A DNA stretch of 64,000 nucleotides from DATKRB01 sp035532415 (GCA_035532415.1 DATKRB010000073.1:1-64000); one strand, 5' to 3'; numbered from the stretch's first letter, positions 1 through 8,604 are shown. Numbers and translations are program-made. Notes: generated by a model from the letters alone, not told the origin.

Positions 1-6
1 CCAGGG

Positions 7-34
7 AGGGTGACGTTGGCTCGAACGTCACCCT
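7..34. promoter_or_regulatory. Perfect 11-bp inverted repeat (operator or hairpin)
   Basis: AGGGTGACGTT and AACGTCACCCT form a perfect dyad around a 6-nt spacer. It could be a regulator's operator (TGACGTT half sites) or the stem of a terminator for a gene left of the window; no T-run follows it. It lies beside a short minus-strand reading frame that looks like a decayed regulator. Confidence 0.45.
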
Positions 35-231
35 GGGATGGTTTCCCCGCGGCTCCACTCGAATCGTGCCAGCAACTCGTAGAGCCCGACCGGTTCCGCG
101 CCGTCCACTTGGCCGAAGAACGCCTCCGCCAATCGGCGCACCTCACCGCCCCGGGACTCGGCCAGGGTCCGAAGTCCCCGGCACCCGGCCACTACTGAGA
201 TCCGGACCGGGCCCTCCCGCACCGCCACCAC
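28..231 (-). pseudogene. Possible C-terminal remnant of a MarR-like regulator
   Basis: A 67-codon open frame has the composition of the end of a MarR-type regulator: a VRISVVAG segment, then two amphipathic helices rich in Arg, Glu and Leu ending LLARFEW. A DNA-binding wing and helix-turn-helix would have to lie upstream, but that DNA is the SHOCT gene on the other strand, so at most a fragment remains. The resemblance is by pattern only. It may equally be a chance frame in GC-rich DNA. Confidence 0.2.
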
Positions 232-302
232 GAAGGGGACCTTCGGCCCTGACGGACCGGGCTGGAGGACGTTCTACTGGTCACAGAGGAGGTCTCGATC
301 TG

Positions 303-563
303 ATGGGCTACGGCTGGAACGGTGGCGGGTGGGGTTGGGGTGCCTGGGTCTTCATGGCGGTGATGATGGTGCTCTTTTGGGGTGCGATCATCACCGGCGC
401 GATCATGATCGTGCGCTACAGCCGAGACCGGCACGGCCCTCAGCCGCCGATCGCCAGGGACGACCACGACCCGGCCATGCGGGTCCTCGACGAACGCTTC
501 GCCCGGGGCGAGATCGATGCTGACGAGTACACGAGACGCCGTGACCTGCTGCGCACCCGATGA
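303..563 (+). CDS. Small SHOCT-domain membrane protein
   Basis: This 86-residue protein starts with a Gly/Trp-rich segment. One transmembrane helix follows at about residues 14-38, and then a short charged linker. The C-terminal SHOCT motif (about 58-85, LDERFARGEIDADEYTRR) is a short oligomerisation element common at the ends of small bacterial membrane proteins. The ATG was chosen because a GAGGAGG ribosome site lies about 13 nt upstream; longer forms in this frame would begin with Pro/Arg-rich non-homologous sequence. Its stop overlaps the start of the cupredoxin gene by 4 bp (ATGA), so the two are very likely co-translated. The biological role is unknown; pairing with a copper protein suggests the cell envelope. 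Confidence 0.85.
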   Translation: MGYGWNGGGWGWGAWVFMAVMMVLFWGAIITGAIMIVRYSRDRHGPQPPIARDDHDPAMRVLDERFARGEIDADEYTRRRDLLRTR

Positions 564-1123
564 GAACCACCTCGCGCGATCCCCGGTTCCTCGTCGCGGT
601 AGCGGTCGCCGTGCTCGTGCTCGCCGGCGCCTCCACCGTCGCCTTCGCCGCGGCCAGCGGGAAGTTCGCCAACCGCTGGACTGCTCCCAGCGGACAGTGC
701 ACCGCTCCGAGTCTTCCCGGCACGGTCGTCGACGTGACCCTCACCAACATGGGGGGAGCGATGATGCGCGGCTGGCAGGGAGGGGGGACGATGAGGATCC
801 TGATCGACCGCCAGACCGTCCCTGCCGGCACGGTCTCCCTGCGCGTGGCCAACACGGGCAGCCTGGTGCACGAGCTGGTCGTCCTGCCCCTGCCAAAGGG
901 CCAGCAGGTGGGCGAGCGGGCAGTCGGCAACGACGAGCGGGTTGGCGAGACCCGGTCCCTTGGCGAGGCGTCACGGTCCTGCGGTCCGGGCGCCGGCGAC
1001 GGCATCGACCCCGGCAGCATCGGCTGGGTCACCCTGAACCTGGCACCGGGCACCTACGAACTGGTCTGTAACCTCCCCGGGCATTACGCCGCCGGCATGT
1101 ACACCCAACTGACCGCCTCATAG
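560..1123 (+). CDS. Cupredoxin (blue-copper, sulfocyanin-like) secreted or anchored protein
   Basis: This 187-residue protein has an uncleaved or cleavable hydrophobic N-terminus (about 11-32) followed by a cupredoxin fold. The type-1 copper ligands are visible: His104 in VHELVV, and the C-terminal set Cys170-x4-His175-x4-Met180. Such proteins carry single electrons outside the membrane to or from terminal oxidases or copper nitrite reductases. The region at about 112-150 is a polar insertion before the last strands. It overlaps the SHOCT membrane protein by 4 bp. No oxidase genes are nearby, so its redox partner cannot be named. Copper binding is inferred from the ligand pattern. Confidence 0.85.
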   Translation: MRTTSRDPRFLVAVAVAVLVLAGASTVAFAAASGKFANRWTAPSGQCTAPSLPGTVVDVTLTNMGGAMMRGWQGGGTMRILIDRQTVPAGTVSLRVANTGSLVHELVVLPLPKGQQVGERAVGNDERVGETRSLGEASRSCGPGAGDGIDPGSIGWVTLNLAPGTYELVCNLPGHYAAGMYTQLTAS

Positions 1124-1648
1124 GCCTCCCAGCGCATCCGAGGCGGCGTGGAGGAGGCGGATCCTTGCGGCCATCGTGCGATCCCGGCAGATCCGATCGA
1201 CGGCCCGGTTGTTGCGAGCTCGAACCATCTGTGCGCTCCATGTGCTCGAACACGGAGCGTCGGAGTGCACCCGAATGGCAACCGGTCTGCCACCACGAGC
1301 GACCCGGAGCCCACGATGATCGGTGTGGCCTGCCACCCGTCAGCGCCCCGATGACGGGAGTACCGAGCAGGCAGGAGATTGCGTTGGAGCAGCTACGGGT
1401 CGGGTCCCGCTCCACACGGGCGACTGGTCCAGTGAGGACAAGAGCGTGAGCAGTGGCATTCAGAGCGGGAGCCGGATCGGCTTCGAGTTCATGGGGCTGT
1501 CGGCGAACGAGCGGTCCGCTCTCGAGACGCTCCATCCCACGCAGGCGGTCCGGTAGCGCGTCGTGGGGCGACGAAAGCGGACCGCGGGTCCACCACGCAG
1601 TTGCGAGGGGTACCGCGCCGCCCTGACCCATCGTTACCCCGCGCTCCC
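1124..1648. other. Intergenic stretch without recognisable gene
   Basis: Several short overlapping frames exist on both strands, but none has a ribosome site together with recognisable protein sequence. It presumably carries the promoter of the downstream ECF sigma operon; I could not identify convincing -35/-10 elements. Confidence 0.5.
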
Positions 1649-2200
1649 ATGACCACCCGAGACCTCCATGCGGCCCTGCACGAGGCACGCTCGGGCGGGG
1701 AGTGGGGGGTCGCTCAGCTGTACCGGGCGCTCAACCCCCCACTCCTGCGCTACCTGGGCCACCACGCCCCCCGGGTCGCCGAGGACTTGGCCTCGGAGGT
1801 CTGGCTCGCGGCCGCACAGGTGCTCCCCCGGTTCGAGGGCGACGGCGACGACTTCCGCTCGTGGCTGTTCACGGTGGCCAGACGGCGGGTGGCCGACCAC
1901 TACCGGCGAAACGGCCGACGCCCCGATCTGGTCACGCTCGATTCGGTGGCCGATCCCGCCGGCGGGTCCGATCCGGCCACAGAGGCGACCGCTGCCGTGT
2001 CGGCGGGCCAGGCGATCGAGCTACTCGCCCGATCGCTGACCAAGGACCAGGCCGAGGTGGTGCTCCTGCGGGTGGTGGCAGACCTGAGCGTCGAGCAGGT
2101 GGCCGGGATCATGGGCCGGTCGGCGGGCTCGGTCCGGGCGCTGCAGCACCGGGCGCTGCAGCGCCTGGCCAGGATCTCGCCCGAGGTCGTAACGAAGTGA
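1649..2200 (+). CDS. ECF-family RNA polymerase sigma factor
   Basis: The 183-residue protein has the two domains of an ECF (sigma-70 family) factor. Region 2 is at about 45-87, with EDLASEVW, the RSWLFTVARRRVADHYRR core-binding/-10 helix. Region 4 is at about 128-175, with LSVEQVAGIMGRSAGSVRALQHRALQRL as the -35-binding helix-turn-helix. The ATG was preferred over an upstream TTG (1601), because the extra 16 residues are Pro/Arg-rich and outside the family's normal start. Its stop codon overlaps a GTG for the next gene, which encodes a membrane protein of the anti-sigma type. The pair probably forms an envelope-stress switch. Confidence 0.88.
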   Translation: MTTRDLHAALHEARSGGEWGVAQLYRALNPPLLRYLGHHAPRVAEDLASEVWLAAAQVLPRFEGDGDDFRSWLFTVARRRVADHYRRNGRRPDLVTLDSVADPAGGSDPATEATAAVSAGQAIELLARSLTKDQAEVVLLRVVADLSVEQVAGIMGRSAGSVRALQHRALQRLARISPEVVTK

Positions 2201-3162
2201 CCCCCGCCGACGATGGTACGGGTGAGATGCGTACGTTCCCGTTCGGGGACAGCACGGCAGATGCGCTCTTGGACGGGATGGTCGCCCCCGACGACGCCCC
2301 CCCCGGCCTGGAGCGTGTGGCCGCGCTGGTCCACGCGGCCAGGAGCCCGGCGACAATCCGGGAGCTGGCGGACGAAGCCAGGGTGGTTGCTGCCGTGGCT
2401 GCGAGCGTTCGGGGGCGCGCCAACATGCCCGAGGGCGGAAGGAGAAGGCGGCGGATGTTCGGACAACTGGTCTCGGCAAAGGTGATCGCCGCGGCGGCGG
2501 TGGCTCTCGGTGGAAGTGCGGCGGCCGCGGCCGCGGGCTCGCTCCCCTCTCCGGTCCAGTCGGCGGTCTCGACCGGCCTTTCCCACGTCGGGATCTCCGT
2601 TCCCAACCCCGACAGCCACCCAGGGACCGGCGACTCGACCGCGCCGGGAACGACCGGCTCGTCGGGCACCACGACGGGCCCGTCGGGCACCCCCGGGCCG
2701 GCCATCACCACGGCCAACGAGTACGGGCTCTGCACCGCCTACGCGGCGTCCCAAGCCGGCACGAGCACCAACAGCCACTCCGTGGGTGCGACGGATGGCT
2801 CCCGGGCCTTCGCTGCCCTGAGGGCAGCCGCCACAGCCAAGGGCGAGACCGTCTCGCAGTTCTGCACCGGCGTAACCCCTTCGGGGACGTCGGGCTCGTC
2901 GGGGGTCCCCGCGAGCAGCACCAACGCGGGAGATTTGCCCGTCACCATCCCGGGAGGGAACACCCCGGGCCGCGCCCCGTCGATCAACCCGGCAGGGAAG
3001 GCTCCGGGCTCTGGGAATGTTCAGGCACCGGACAGCACACCCTCGACCAGCTCGACCGGGAGCACGCCGGTCGGTTCAGCGGTCACGACGCCGGCGGGGA
3101 ATACTCCGGGCTCTCCTCCGGCAAGCGTTCGGGGTTCGTCGTCGTCCCACGGCGCCCACTGA
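2197..3162 (+). CDS. Membrane-anchored anti-sigma-factor-like protein with Ser/Thr/Pro-rich exterior
   Basis: Residues 20-75 (ADALLDG..PDDAPPGLERVAALVHAARSPAT) resemble the cytoplasmic part of actinobacterial anti-sigma proteins partnered with ECF factors. A basic stretch precedes one transmembrane helix at about 95-114. The outer part is low-complexity Gly/Ser/Thr, with a compact block at 172-225 carrying Cys179 and Cys223. A tail follows in which NTPG and APG turns recur (254-305). The GTG overlaps the sigma stop by 4 bp. An ATG at 2227 is an alternative start that would remove 10 residues. Sigma binding is inferred from gene pairing; no zinc-binding HxxxCxxC anti-sigma motif is present. 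Confidence 0.7.
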   Translation: MTPADDGTGEMRTFPFGDSTADALLDGMVAPDDAPPGLERVAALVHAARSPATIRELADEARVVAAVAASVRGRANMPEGGRRRRRMFGQLVSAKVIAAAAVALGGSAAAAAAGSLPSPVQSAVSTGLSHVGISVPNPDSHPGTGDSTAPGTTGSSGTTTGPSGTPGPAITTANEYGLCTAYAASQAGTSTNSHSVGATDGSRAFAALRAAATAKGETVSQFCTGVTPSGTSGSSGVPASSTNAGDLPVTIPGGNTPGRAPSINPAGKAPGSGNVQAPDSTPSTSSTGSTPVGSAVTTPAGNTPGSPPASVRGSSSSHGAH

Positions 3163-3282
3163 CATTCGGCGCCGACGTGGGAGCCCGCCGGGAGTCGGGG
3201 GCGCTGCTGGGCCCCGGGGACTGGCACCAGCGGTAGCACTGTCCCCGTCACCTCCGGTCTGCGGAGGCGGTAGACATGGGAG

Positions 3283-4266
3283 ATGAGCACCTTTCCGGCA
3301 ATCGTCGCCACGGGGCCCGGCCCCGCCACACTGCAGCAGTTGACCGACGCCGACCTACCGGACGGCGACGTCACCGTCTCCGTCTCGCATTCGTCCCTGA
3401 ATTACAAGGACGGGCTGGCGGTGACCGGCCGGGGAAAGATCGCCCGGACCTTTCCGATGGTGTGCGGCATCGATCTCGCCGGAACGGTGGAGGCATCCGA
3501 ATCACCGCGCTATCAGGTTGGTGATGAGGTGGTGCTCACCGGGTGGGGGTTGTCCGAGACCCACCCGGGTGGCTTCACCCGGCGCCAGCGGGTGCGCTCG
3601 GAGTGGCTCATCGCCCGCCCCGCGTCGTTGTCTCTCCAACAGACCATGGCCATCGGGACCGCAGGCCTGACCGCCATGCTGTGCGTGCTCGCCCTCGAGC
3701 ACAACGGTCTCGACAACGAGGTCGACGGTGAGGTCCTCGTGACCGGGGCGGGCGGTGGCGTCGGCAGCGTGGCCGTCGCCCTGCTGTCGGGGCTCGGTTA
3801 CCGGGTCGCCGCGTCGACCGGACGGCCCGAGGTCCACGACTACCTCCGGTCCCTGGGGGCCGGCTCCATCGTCGATCGCCAGGACCTGGCCACTGCGGGA
3901 CGCCCCCTCGACAAGGAACGGTGGGCGTCGGCGATCGACAGCGTCGGGAGCCAGACACTCGCCACGGTGCTCGCCCAGACCCGGTATCGGGGGGCGGTGG
4001 CGGCGTGCGGCCTGGCGGGTGGTAACGACCTCCCCACCACGGTCCTGCCCTTCATCCTGCGCAACGTGAGCCTGCTCGGGGTCGACTCCGTCTCGTGTCC
4101 GATGGCGAAGCGCGAGGAAGCCTGGGACCGGCTCGGACGCGACCTCCCACTTTCGGTGCTCGACGCCATCACGACCGTCGAGCCGCTGGCCCGAGTACCA
4201 GAGCTCGCCGAGGAGATCCTCGCCGGGAGGACGCGGGGCCGGGTGGTCATCGACACCGCGACGTGA
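3283..4266 (+). CDS. MDR-family NADPH-dependent acrylyl-CoA reductase-like oxidoreductase (YhdH/AcuI)
   Basis: The 327-residue protein belongs to the zinc-free YhdH/AcuI branch of medium-chain dehydrogenases, which reduce acrylyl-CoA to propionyl-CoA with NADPH. Family marks are SSLNYKDGLAVTGRG at 37-51, GIDLAGTV at 62-69, GWGLSETHPGGF, the Rossmann glycine motif VTGAGGGVGSVAV at 153-165, and the C-terminal GRVVID. Length is normal. No typical zinc-binding cysteine cluster is present, as expected for this branch. It stands alone on the strand, followed 143 bp later by pirin. The exact substrate is inferred from family membership. Confidence 0.88.
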   Translation: MSTFPAIVATGPGPATLQQLTDADLPDGDVTVSVSHSSLNYKDGLAVTGRGKIARTFPMVCGIDLAGTVEASESPRYQVGDEVVLTGWGLSETHPGGFTRRQRVRSEWLIARPASLSLQQTMAIGTAGLTAMLCVLALEHNGLDNEVDGEVLVTGAGGGVGSVAVALLSGLGYRVAASTGRPEVHDYLRSLGAGSIVDRQDLATAGRPLDKERWASAIDSVGSQTLATVLAQTRYRGAVAACGLAGGNDLPTTVLPFILRNVSLLGVDSVSCPMAKREEAWDRLGRDLPLSVLDAITTVEPLARVPELAEEILAGRTRGRVVIDTAT

Positions 4267-4409
4267 CCAGGGCGGGACCGGCGGCCCCTGTGAGCAGGGA
4301 CCGCATTCCCGCCCGACGAGGCCGGCGGGAATGCCGCGCCGCGCCGCGCTGTTATGGAGGTCGGCTCGCATAGAGGAGAGCTCCGCAGGAGAGCAGGAAA
4401 GGAGACCTC

Positions 4410-5375
4410 GTGCCGGCAGTCACCGTTGACGACAATCTCGCCCTTCCCGTGATCTCGGCGCCCGATCCGGCTTCCTCGGTGGCGCGCCCGGTCCGCCGGG
4501 TGGTCGACGCCCCGCACGGCCTCGAAGGTGAGGGATTCCCGGTCCGGCGCGCCTTCGCCGGTGTCCCCATGTCCGAGCTCGACCCGTTCGTCCACATGGA
4601 CCAGATGGGCGAGGTGGAGTACGGCCCGGGTGAGCCCAAGGGCACGTCCTGGCATCCACACCGCGGTTTCGAGACGGTCACCTACATGATCGACGGGACG
4701 TTCGAGCACCACGACTCGGTCGGGGGCGGTGGCCTGATCACCAACGGCGCCACCCAGTGGATGACCGCGGGATCCGGGATCCTGCACATCGAACGTCCGC
4801 CGGACTCGCTGGTGGCGAGCGGCGGGCTCTTCCACGGGATCCAACTCTGGGTGAACCTGCCGGCGGCCGACAAGTGGATCCCGCCCGGCTACCAGGACAT
4901 CGGGCCCGGCGCGGTGACGTTGCTGACCTCGCCCGACGGAGGTGCCCTGGTCCGGGTCATCTCCGGAACGGTGGCCGGACATCACGGTCCGGGTTCGACC
5001 CACACCCCGATCTCGCTCGTCCACGTGACCCTCAGCCCGGGGGCCCGGCTCGAGCTGCCCTGGCCGGTGGAGCACAACGCGCTCGTGTACGCCCTGTCGG
5101 GCAGCGGTGCGGCCGGCACGGAGGAGCGGCCGATCCGGACCGGGCAGCTGGCCGTGCTCGGCGCCGGCGACACCATCACCCTCCGGGCGAACGCCACCCA
5201 GGAGAGCCGGCACTCCGGGCTCGACGTCCTGCTGCTCGGTGGCCGGCCGATCGGCGAGCCCGTCGCCGCCTACGGTCCCTTCGTCATGAACAGCGACGAC
5301 GAGATCCGACAGGCCTTCGACGACTTCAGGGCCGGCAGGTTGGGGAACGTTCCGGGGCCGAGCGCCACCCGCTGA
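4410..5375 (+). CDS. Pirin family protein (bicupin)
   Basis: The 321-residue protein shows the pirin signature: DPFVHMDQMG at about 51-60, then the metal-binding cupin residues in WHPHRGFETVTYMIDG (about 84-99) with HxH and a downstream Glu. TAGSGILHIE follows, and a second cupin makes up the C-terminal half. Pirins bind Fe in the first cupin; some act as quercetinases and others as redox-sensing co-regulators. GTG start with an AGGAAAGGAGA ribosome site just upstream. Its 3' end overlaps the convergent ComF-type gene by 50 bp. Confidence 0.9.
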   Translation: MPAVTVDDNLALPVISAPDPASSVARPVRRVVDAPHGLEGEGFPVRRAFAGVPMSELDPFVHMDQMGEVEYGPGEPKGTSWHPHRGFETVTYMIDGTFEHHDSVGGGGLITNGATQWMTAGSGILHIERPPDSLVASGGLFHGIQLWVNLPAADKWIPPGYQDIGPGAVTLLTSPDGGALVRVISGTVAGHHGPGSTHTPISLVHVTLSPGARLELPWPVEHNALVYALSGSGAAGTEERPIRTGQLAVLGAGDTITLRANATQESRHSGLDVLLLGGRPIGEPVAAYGPFVMNSDDEIRQAFDDFRAGRLGNVPGPSATR

Positions 5376-6186
5376 TCGCACCCGAGGACCGCGCCGGCGC
5401 GGTCGCTCCACCCGGACAGGCCGGGAGGCTGCAGCGTCCGAGCCTGAAATCCTCGGCCCGGGCCCGATGCCAGTAGGCCGCGTGATGCCCGTTCAGCTCG
5501 GGCCGGACCACCCGGCCGACCACCACGACCACCACGGCCAGCGCGCCGGAGGCCCGCAGCGCAGCGGCGGCGCTCTGGGCACGTGCCCCGGTCGTGAGGG
5601 TGTCCTCAACCAGCAGCACCCTCTTGCCGTCCACGACCGGACGACGCGGGGCGGGGACCGCGAAGCCGTCGACCGACGGACGCAGATGTCCGAGGGGACC
5701 GTTGGCGCGGACCAGCAGCCCACGGGCCCACGCCGGCCCGCCCACTGCGTGAAGCGGAGCGTCGCCGGGTCGGCTCGACGGGGGAACGGCGACGGTCACG
5801 TCGAGCGGACCTTCGCCCACCCCCTCGAGGCATGGCCGGTGCAGTGCGAGGAACCGGCCCAGCAAGGTGGACAGCTGCAGGGCGTAGTGCCGGCGCGCGT
5901 CGGAGATCGGCGCGTCCTTGTAGCCCCGGAGCACGGTGTGGAGGGGGCCGGGGATCCGGTAGGTGCTGATCGGGATCACCGGAGCGAGGGGTGCGGCCAA
6001 CGCCGCCGCCACCGCGGCGCAGCAGAAGCACAAGGGGGAGCCCGGGCCCGCCGGACCCCGGCAGACCGAGCACACGCCCGGGCCGGGCGGCAGCACGGCG
6101 GTGCAGGGCACGCGTGACCTCGGTCGGGCCGCGATCGCGCCGGTCTCCGGTGCTTCGACGCTCACCGGGCGTGGGGCGCTCTTCAT
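5326..6186 (-). CDS. ComF-type phosphoribosyltransferase-domain protein
   Basis: An N-terminal zinc-ribbon-like cysteine set (C39-x2-C42, C53-x2-C56) precedes a type I phosphoribosyltransferase domain. The PRPP loop is RVLLVEDTLTTGARA at 189-203. The combination defines ComF family proteins, linked to DNA uptake in naturally competent bacteria, though widely present elsewhere. A third cysteine pair (252, 257) lies in the C-terminal tail, which carries about 30 extra low-complexity residues beyond the usual end and overlaps the pirin gene tail-to-tail. The ATG was chosen because the frame upstream reads Arg/Pro-rich with no homology; other starts are possible. No competence genes are adjacent. 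Confidence 0.75.
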   Translation of the reverse strand: MKSAPRPVSVEAPETGAIAARPRSRVPCTAVLPPGPGVCSVCRGPAGPGSPLCFCCAAVAAALAAPLAPVIPISTYRIPGPLHTVLRGYKDAPISDARRHYALQLSTLLGRFLALHRPCLEGVGEGPLDVTVAVPPSSRPGDAPLHAVGGPAWARGLLVRANGPLGHLRPSVDGFAVPAPRRPVVDGKRVLLVEDTLTTGARAQSAAAALRASGALAVVVVVVGRVVRPELNGHHAAYWHRARAEDFRLGRCSLPACPGGATAPARSSGAISGWRSAPERSPTCRP

Positions 6187-6313
6187 GTGGCAGAACGGTC
6201 CGGGACACCCGGTCGGAGGTCCCGCCCCGCTGGCCTGACCGGCAATTCCGGCGGCCGGTATGCTGGGGCGGCCCGACACCGACCGAATTCGGGGTCGGGA
6301 GGAAGGACGGGTC

Positions 6314-7495
6314 ATGACAACCGCTGTGATCGTGGACGCGGTCCGCACCGCCGGGGGCAAGCGCAACGGCAAGCTTCGCAACTGGCACGCGGCCGATCTC
6401 GCCTCCGAGCCGCTCCGGGCCCTGCAGGAGCGCAACCACCTGGACCCGGCCATCGTCGACGACGTCATCACCGGGTGCGTGATGCAGGTCGGAGAGCAGT
6501 CGACCAACATCGGGCGCAACGCCGTCCTGGCCGCCGGATGGCCCGAGTCGGTACCGGCCACCACCATCGACCGCCAGTGCGGGTCCTCCCAACAGGCCGT
6601 CCACTTCGCCGCCCAGGGCGTCATGGCCGGCGCCTACGACGTCGTCGTGGCCCTCGGGGTGGAGGGTATGACCCGCACGCCGATGGGCTCCTCGGTGGTG
6701 AAGGGTCTCGGCTTCCCCTACGGCCCCCGGGTCGGGAGGCGCTACGAGGAGCGGGGGGGGCTGGTGAACCAGGGGATCTCCGCTGAGCTCATCGCCGAGC
6801 ATTGGGACATCTCACGCGAGGCCATGGACGAGTTCTCCGTCCGGAGCCATCAGCGCGCCGCCGCCGCCCGGGCCGAGGGTCGGTTCGACCACGAGATCGT
6901 GGCCGTCCCGGTGCGTGACGACGACGGCAACGACACCGACGAGCTGTTCGACACGGACGAGGGCATCCGCCCCGATACCTCGTTGGAGGCGCTGAGCAAG
7001 CTGAAGCCGGCCTTCAGGCCGGAGGGCGGGAGGGTCACCGCGGGCAACTCCTCCCAGATCACCGACGGGGCGGCGGCCCTGCTGATCATGAGCGAGGAGC
7101 GGGCGAACGGCCTCGGCCTCACCCCCCGGGCCCGGTTCCACACGTTCGCCCTGGCCGGCGTCGACCCGGTCATGATGCTCACGGGCCCCATCCCCGCTAC
7201 GTCCACCGTGCTCGAGCGGGCCAAGCTGTCCCTCGACCAGATCGACCTGGTGGAGATCAACGAGGCCTTCGCCCCGGTGGTGCTCGCCTGGGCCAAGGAG
7301 CACCACCCCGACATGACCAGAGTGAACGTCAACGGGGGAGCAATCGCCCTCGGCCACCCGCTGGGGGCTTCGGGGGCGAAGCTGATGACCACCCTCCTGA
7401 ACGAGCTGGAGCGGACCGGGGGCCGCTACGGGCTGCAGACGATGTGTGAGGGTGGTGGCTTGGCCAACGCCACCATCATCGAGCGCCTGGGCTGA
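6314..7495 (+). CDS. Thiolase family acetyl-CoA acyltransferase
   Basis: The 393-residue thiolase has all three catalytic elements: nucleophilic Cys89 in DRQCGSS, His348 in GHPLGASGAK, and Cys378 in TMCEGGG. NEAF (about 314) is also present. It catalyses thiolytic cleavage of 3-ketoacyl-CoA or the reverse condensation; the sequence does not settle chain length. The ATG lies after a GGAGGAAGG ribosome site; the ORF extends 18 codons upstream without homology. The gene is on its own here, but other beta-oxidation genes (hydratase, acyl-CoA dehydrogenase) occur at 38.7-40.9 kb. Confidence 0.93.
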   Translation: MTTAVIVDAVRTAGGKRNGKLRNWHAADLASEPLRALQERNHLDPAIVDDVITGCVMQVGEQSTNIGRNAVLAAGWPESVPATTIDRQCGSSQQAVHFAAQGVMAGAYDVVVALGVEGMTRTPMGSSVVKGLGFPYGPRVGRRYEERGGLVNQGISAELIAEHWDISREAMDEFSVRSHQRAAAARAEGRFDHEIVAVPVRDDDGNDTDELFDTDEGIRPDTSLEALSKLKPAFRPEGGRVTAGNSSQITDGAAALLIMSEERANGLGLTPRARFHTFALAGVDPVMMLTGPIPATSTVLERAKLSLDQIDLVEINEAFAPVVLAWAKEHHPDMTRVNVNGGAIALGHPLGASGAKLMTTLLNELERTGGRYGLQTMCEGGGLANATIIERLG

Positions 7496-7510
7496 TCCGC
7501 CGTCAGCCGG

Positions 7511-7849
7511 TCAGTGGTACCGGGTGGCCATCAGGAAACCACCGAAGATCAGGGCCAACCCCGCCACCAGGTACCAAACCGACACGGCACCGGGGAGCAC
7601 CGACAGGTAGTTGAGCAGGATGGTCAGGACACCGAGCAGCGGGAGCGCCAGGACCATCGCCCCGAACCAGCGGGGGCTCTTGCGCGCGTTGCGGGGAACC
7701 GGCGGCGTGTACCGGCCGCTCTCCTCGGGGGAGTGGTAGCGGCCGACGCGGTCGCCGCTACGCGTCGGGCCACCCTTCACGGTGGTCCGGCCTCCGGCCG
7801 ACCTCCCTTTTCGCTGAGCCCTCCCGGGTCCGGTGTTCGGACGCGCCAC
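7511..7849 (-). CDS. crgA: CrgA-like cell division protein
   Basis: The conserved CrgA core is clear: SGRYTPPVPRNARKSPRWFG (about 44-63), a first membrane helix (63-85) containing LLNYLSVLPG, and a second (89-108) ending GFLMATRYH. CrgA is a small actinobacterial septum protein that interacts with FtsZ, FtsI and other divisome parts. The N-terminal 40 residues are basic and low complexity. A GTG at 7849 was chosen to keep the length (112 residues) near the family norm; a longer ORF reaches 7891. Neighbourhood with trpG and pknB matches Mycobacterium and Streptomyces. The gene converges on the thiolase with 15 bp between stops. Confidence 0.88.
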   Translation of the reverse strand: MARPNTGPGRAQRKGRSAGGRTTVKGGPTRSGDRVGRYHSPEESGRYTPPVPRNARKSPRWFGAMVLALPLLGVLTILLNYLSVLPGAVSVWYLVAGLALIFGGFLMATRYH

Positions 7850-7965
7850 GGGAGATGACCTTAGCCATCGCGGCGGGGCCAACCTCGGCAAAGACCCGCG
7901 GCGGGGCCATGCCCGACCGGGCCGCTCCTGACGAGCGTCGCCGGCACGCCCGGTACGATCTCGTG

Positions 7966-8553
7966 ATGGCAGTCCGCGTCCTGCTGATCGACAACTACGA
8001 CTCCTTCGTCTACAACCTGACCCAGGAGCTGGGCGAGCTGGGTGCCGACCCGGTCGTGTTCCGTAACGACGCCATCGACCTCGCGCGCATCCGGCGCGAG
8101 CGCCCCGATGCCGTGCTCATCTCCCCCGGTCCGGGGCGGCCCGAGGACGCAGGCATCAGCATGGAGGTGGTGGGCTCGCTCGGGGGTGAGATCCCGCTCC
8201 TCGGGGTGTGCCTGGGCCACCAGTGCATCGGGCAGGTGTTCGGGGGCTCGGTCGTGCAGGCACCGCGGCTCATGCACGGCAAGACCTCCCCGGTCGAGCA
8301 CGACGGGACGGGTATCTTCGCCGGGCTGCCCAACCCGATGGTCGCCACCCGGTACCACTCGCTGGTCGTGGCCCCCGAGACGGTGCCCCCCGTGCTGGTC
8401 GTGACCGCGACCAGCAGTGACGGTGTGGTGATGGGCCTGCGCCACCGCACCATGGCGATCGAAGGTGTTCAGTTCCACCCCGAGTCGATCCTGACCCCGT
8501 CGGGGCCGGCCCTGTTGGCCAACTTCCTCGCCCAGGTGGAACAGGGCGCCTGA
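7966..8553 (+). CDS. trpG: Anthranilate/aminodeoxychorismate synthase glutamine amidotransferase subunit
   Basis: This 195-residue class I glutamine amidotransferase has catalytic Cys82 in LLGVCLGHQ and the His171/Glu173 pair in VQFHPES. The N-terminus MAVRVLLIDNYDSFVYNL is that of TrpG/PabA. It supplies ammonia to a chorismate-using partner for tryptophan or folate synthesis; the partner is not in the window. Position beside pknB is the conserved actinobacterial arrangement. It converges on pknB. Confidence 0.93.
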   Translation: MAVRVLLIDNYDSFVYNLTQELGELGADPVVFRNDAIDLARIRRERPDAVLISPGPGRPEDAGISMEVVGSLGGEIPLLGVCLGHQCIGQVFGGSVVQAPRLMHGKTSPVEHDGTGIFAGLPNPMVATRYHSLVVAPETVPPVLVVTATSSDGVVMGLRHRTMAIEGVQFHPESILTPSGPALLANFLAQVEQGA

Positions 8554-8568
8554 AGATCGGCGGGGGCG

Positions 8569-8585
8569 GGGGGCGACCGTCCCCC
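8569..8585. terminator. GC-rich hairpin between convergent trpG and pknB
   Basis: A run of five G pairs with a run of five C across a 7-nt loop in the 51-bp gap between the two stop codons. There is no T-tract, so intrinsic termination is uncertain; position is the main support. Confidence 0.3.
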
Positions 8586-8604
8586 GCAGCGGACTCGGTG
8601 AACC

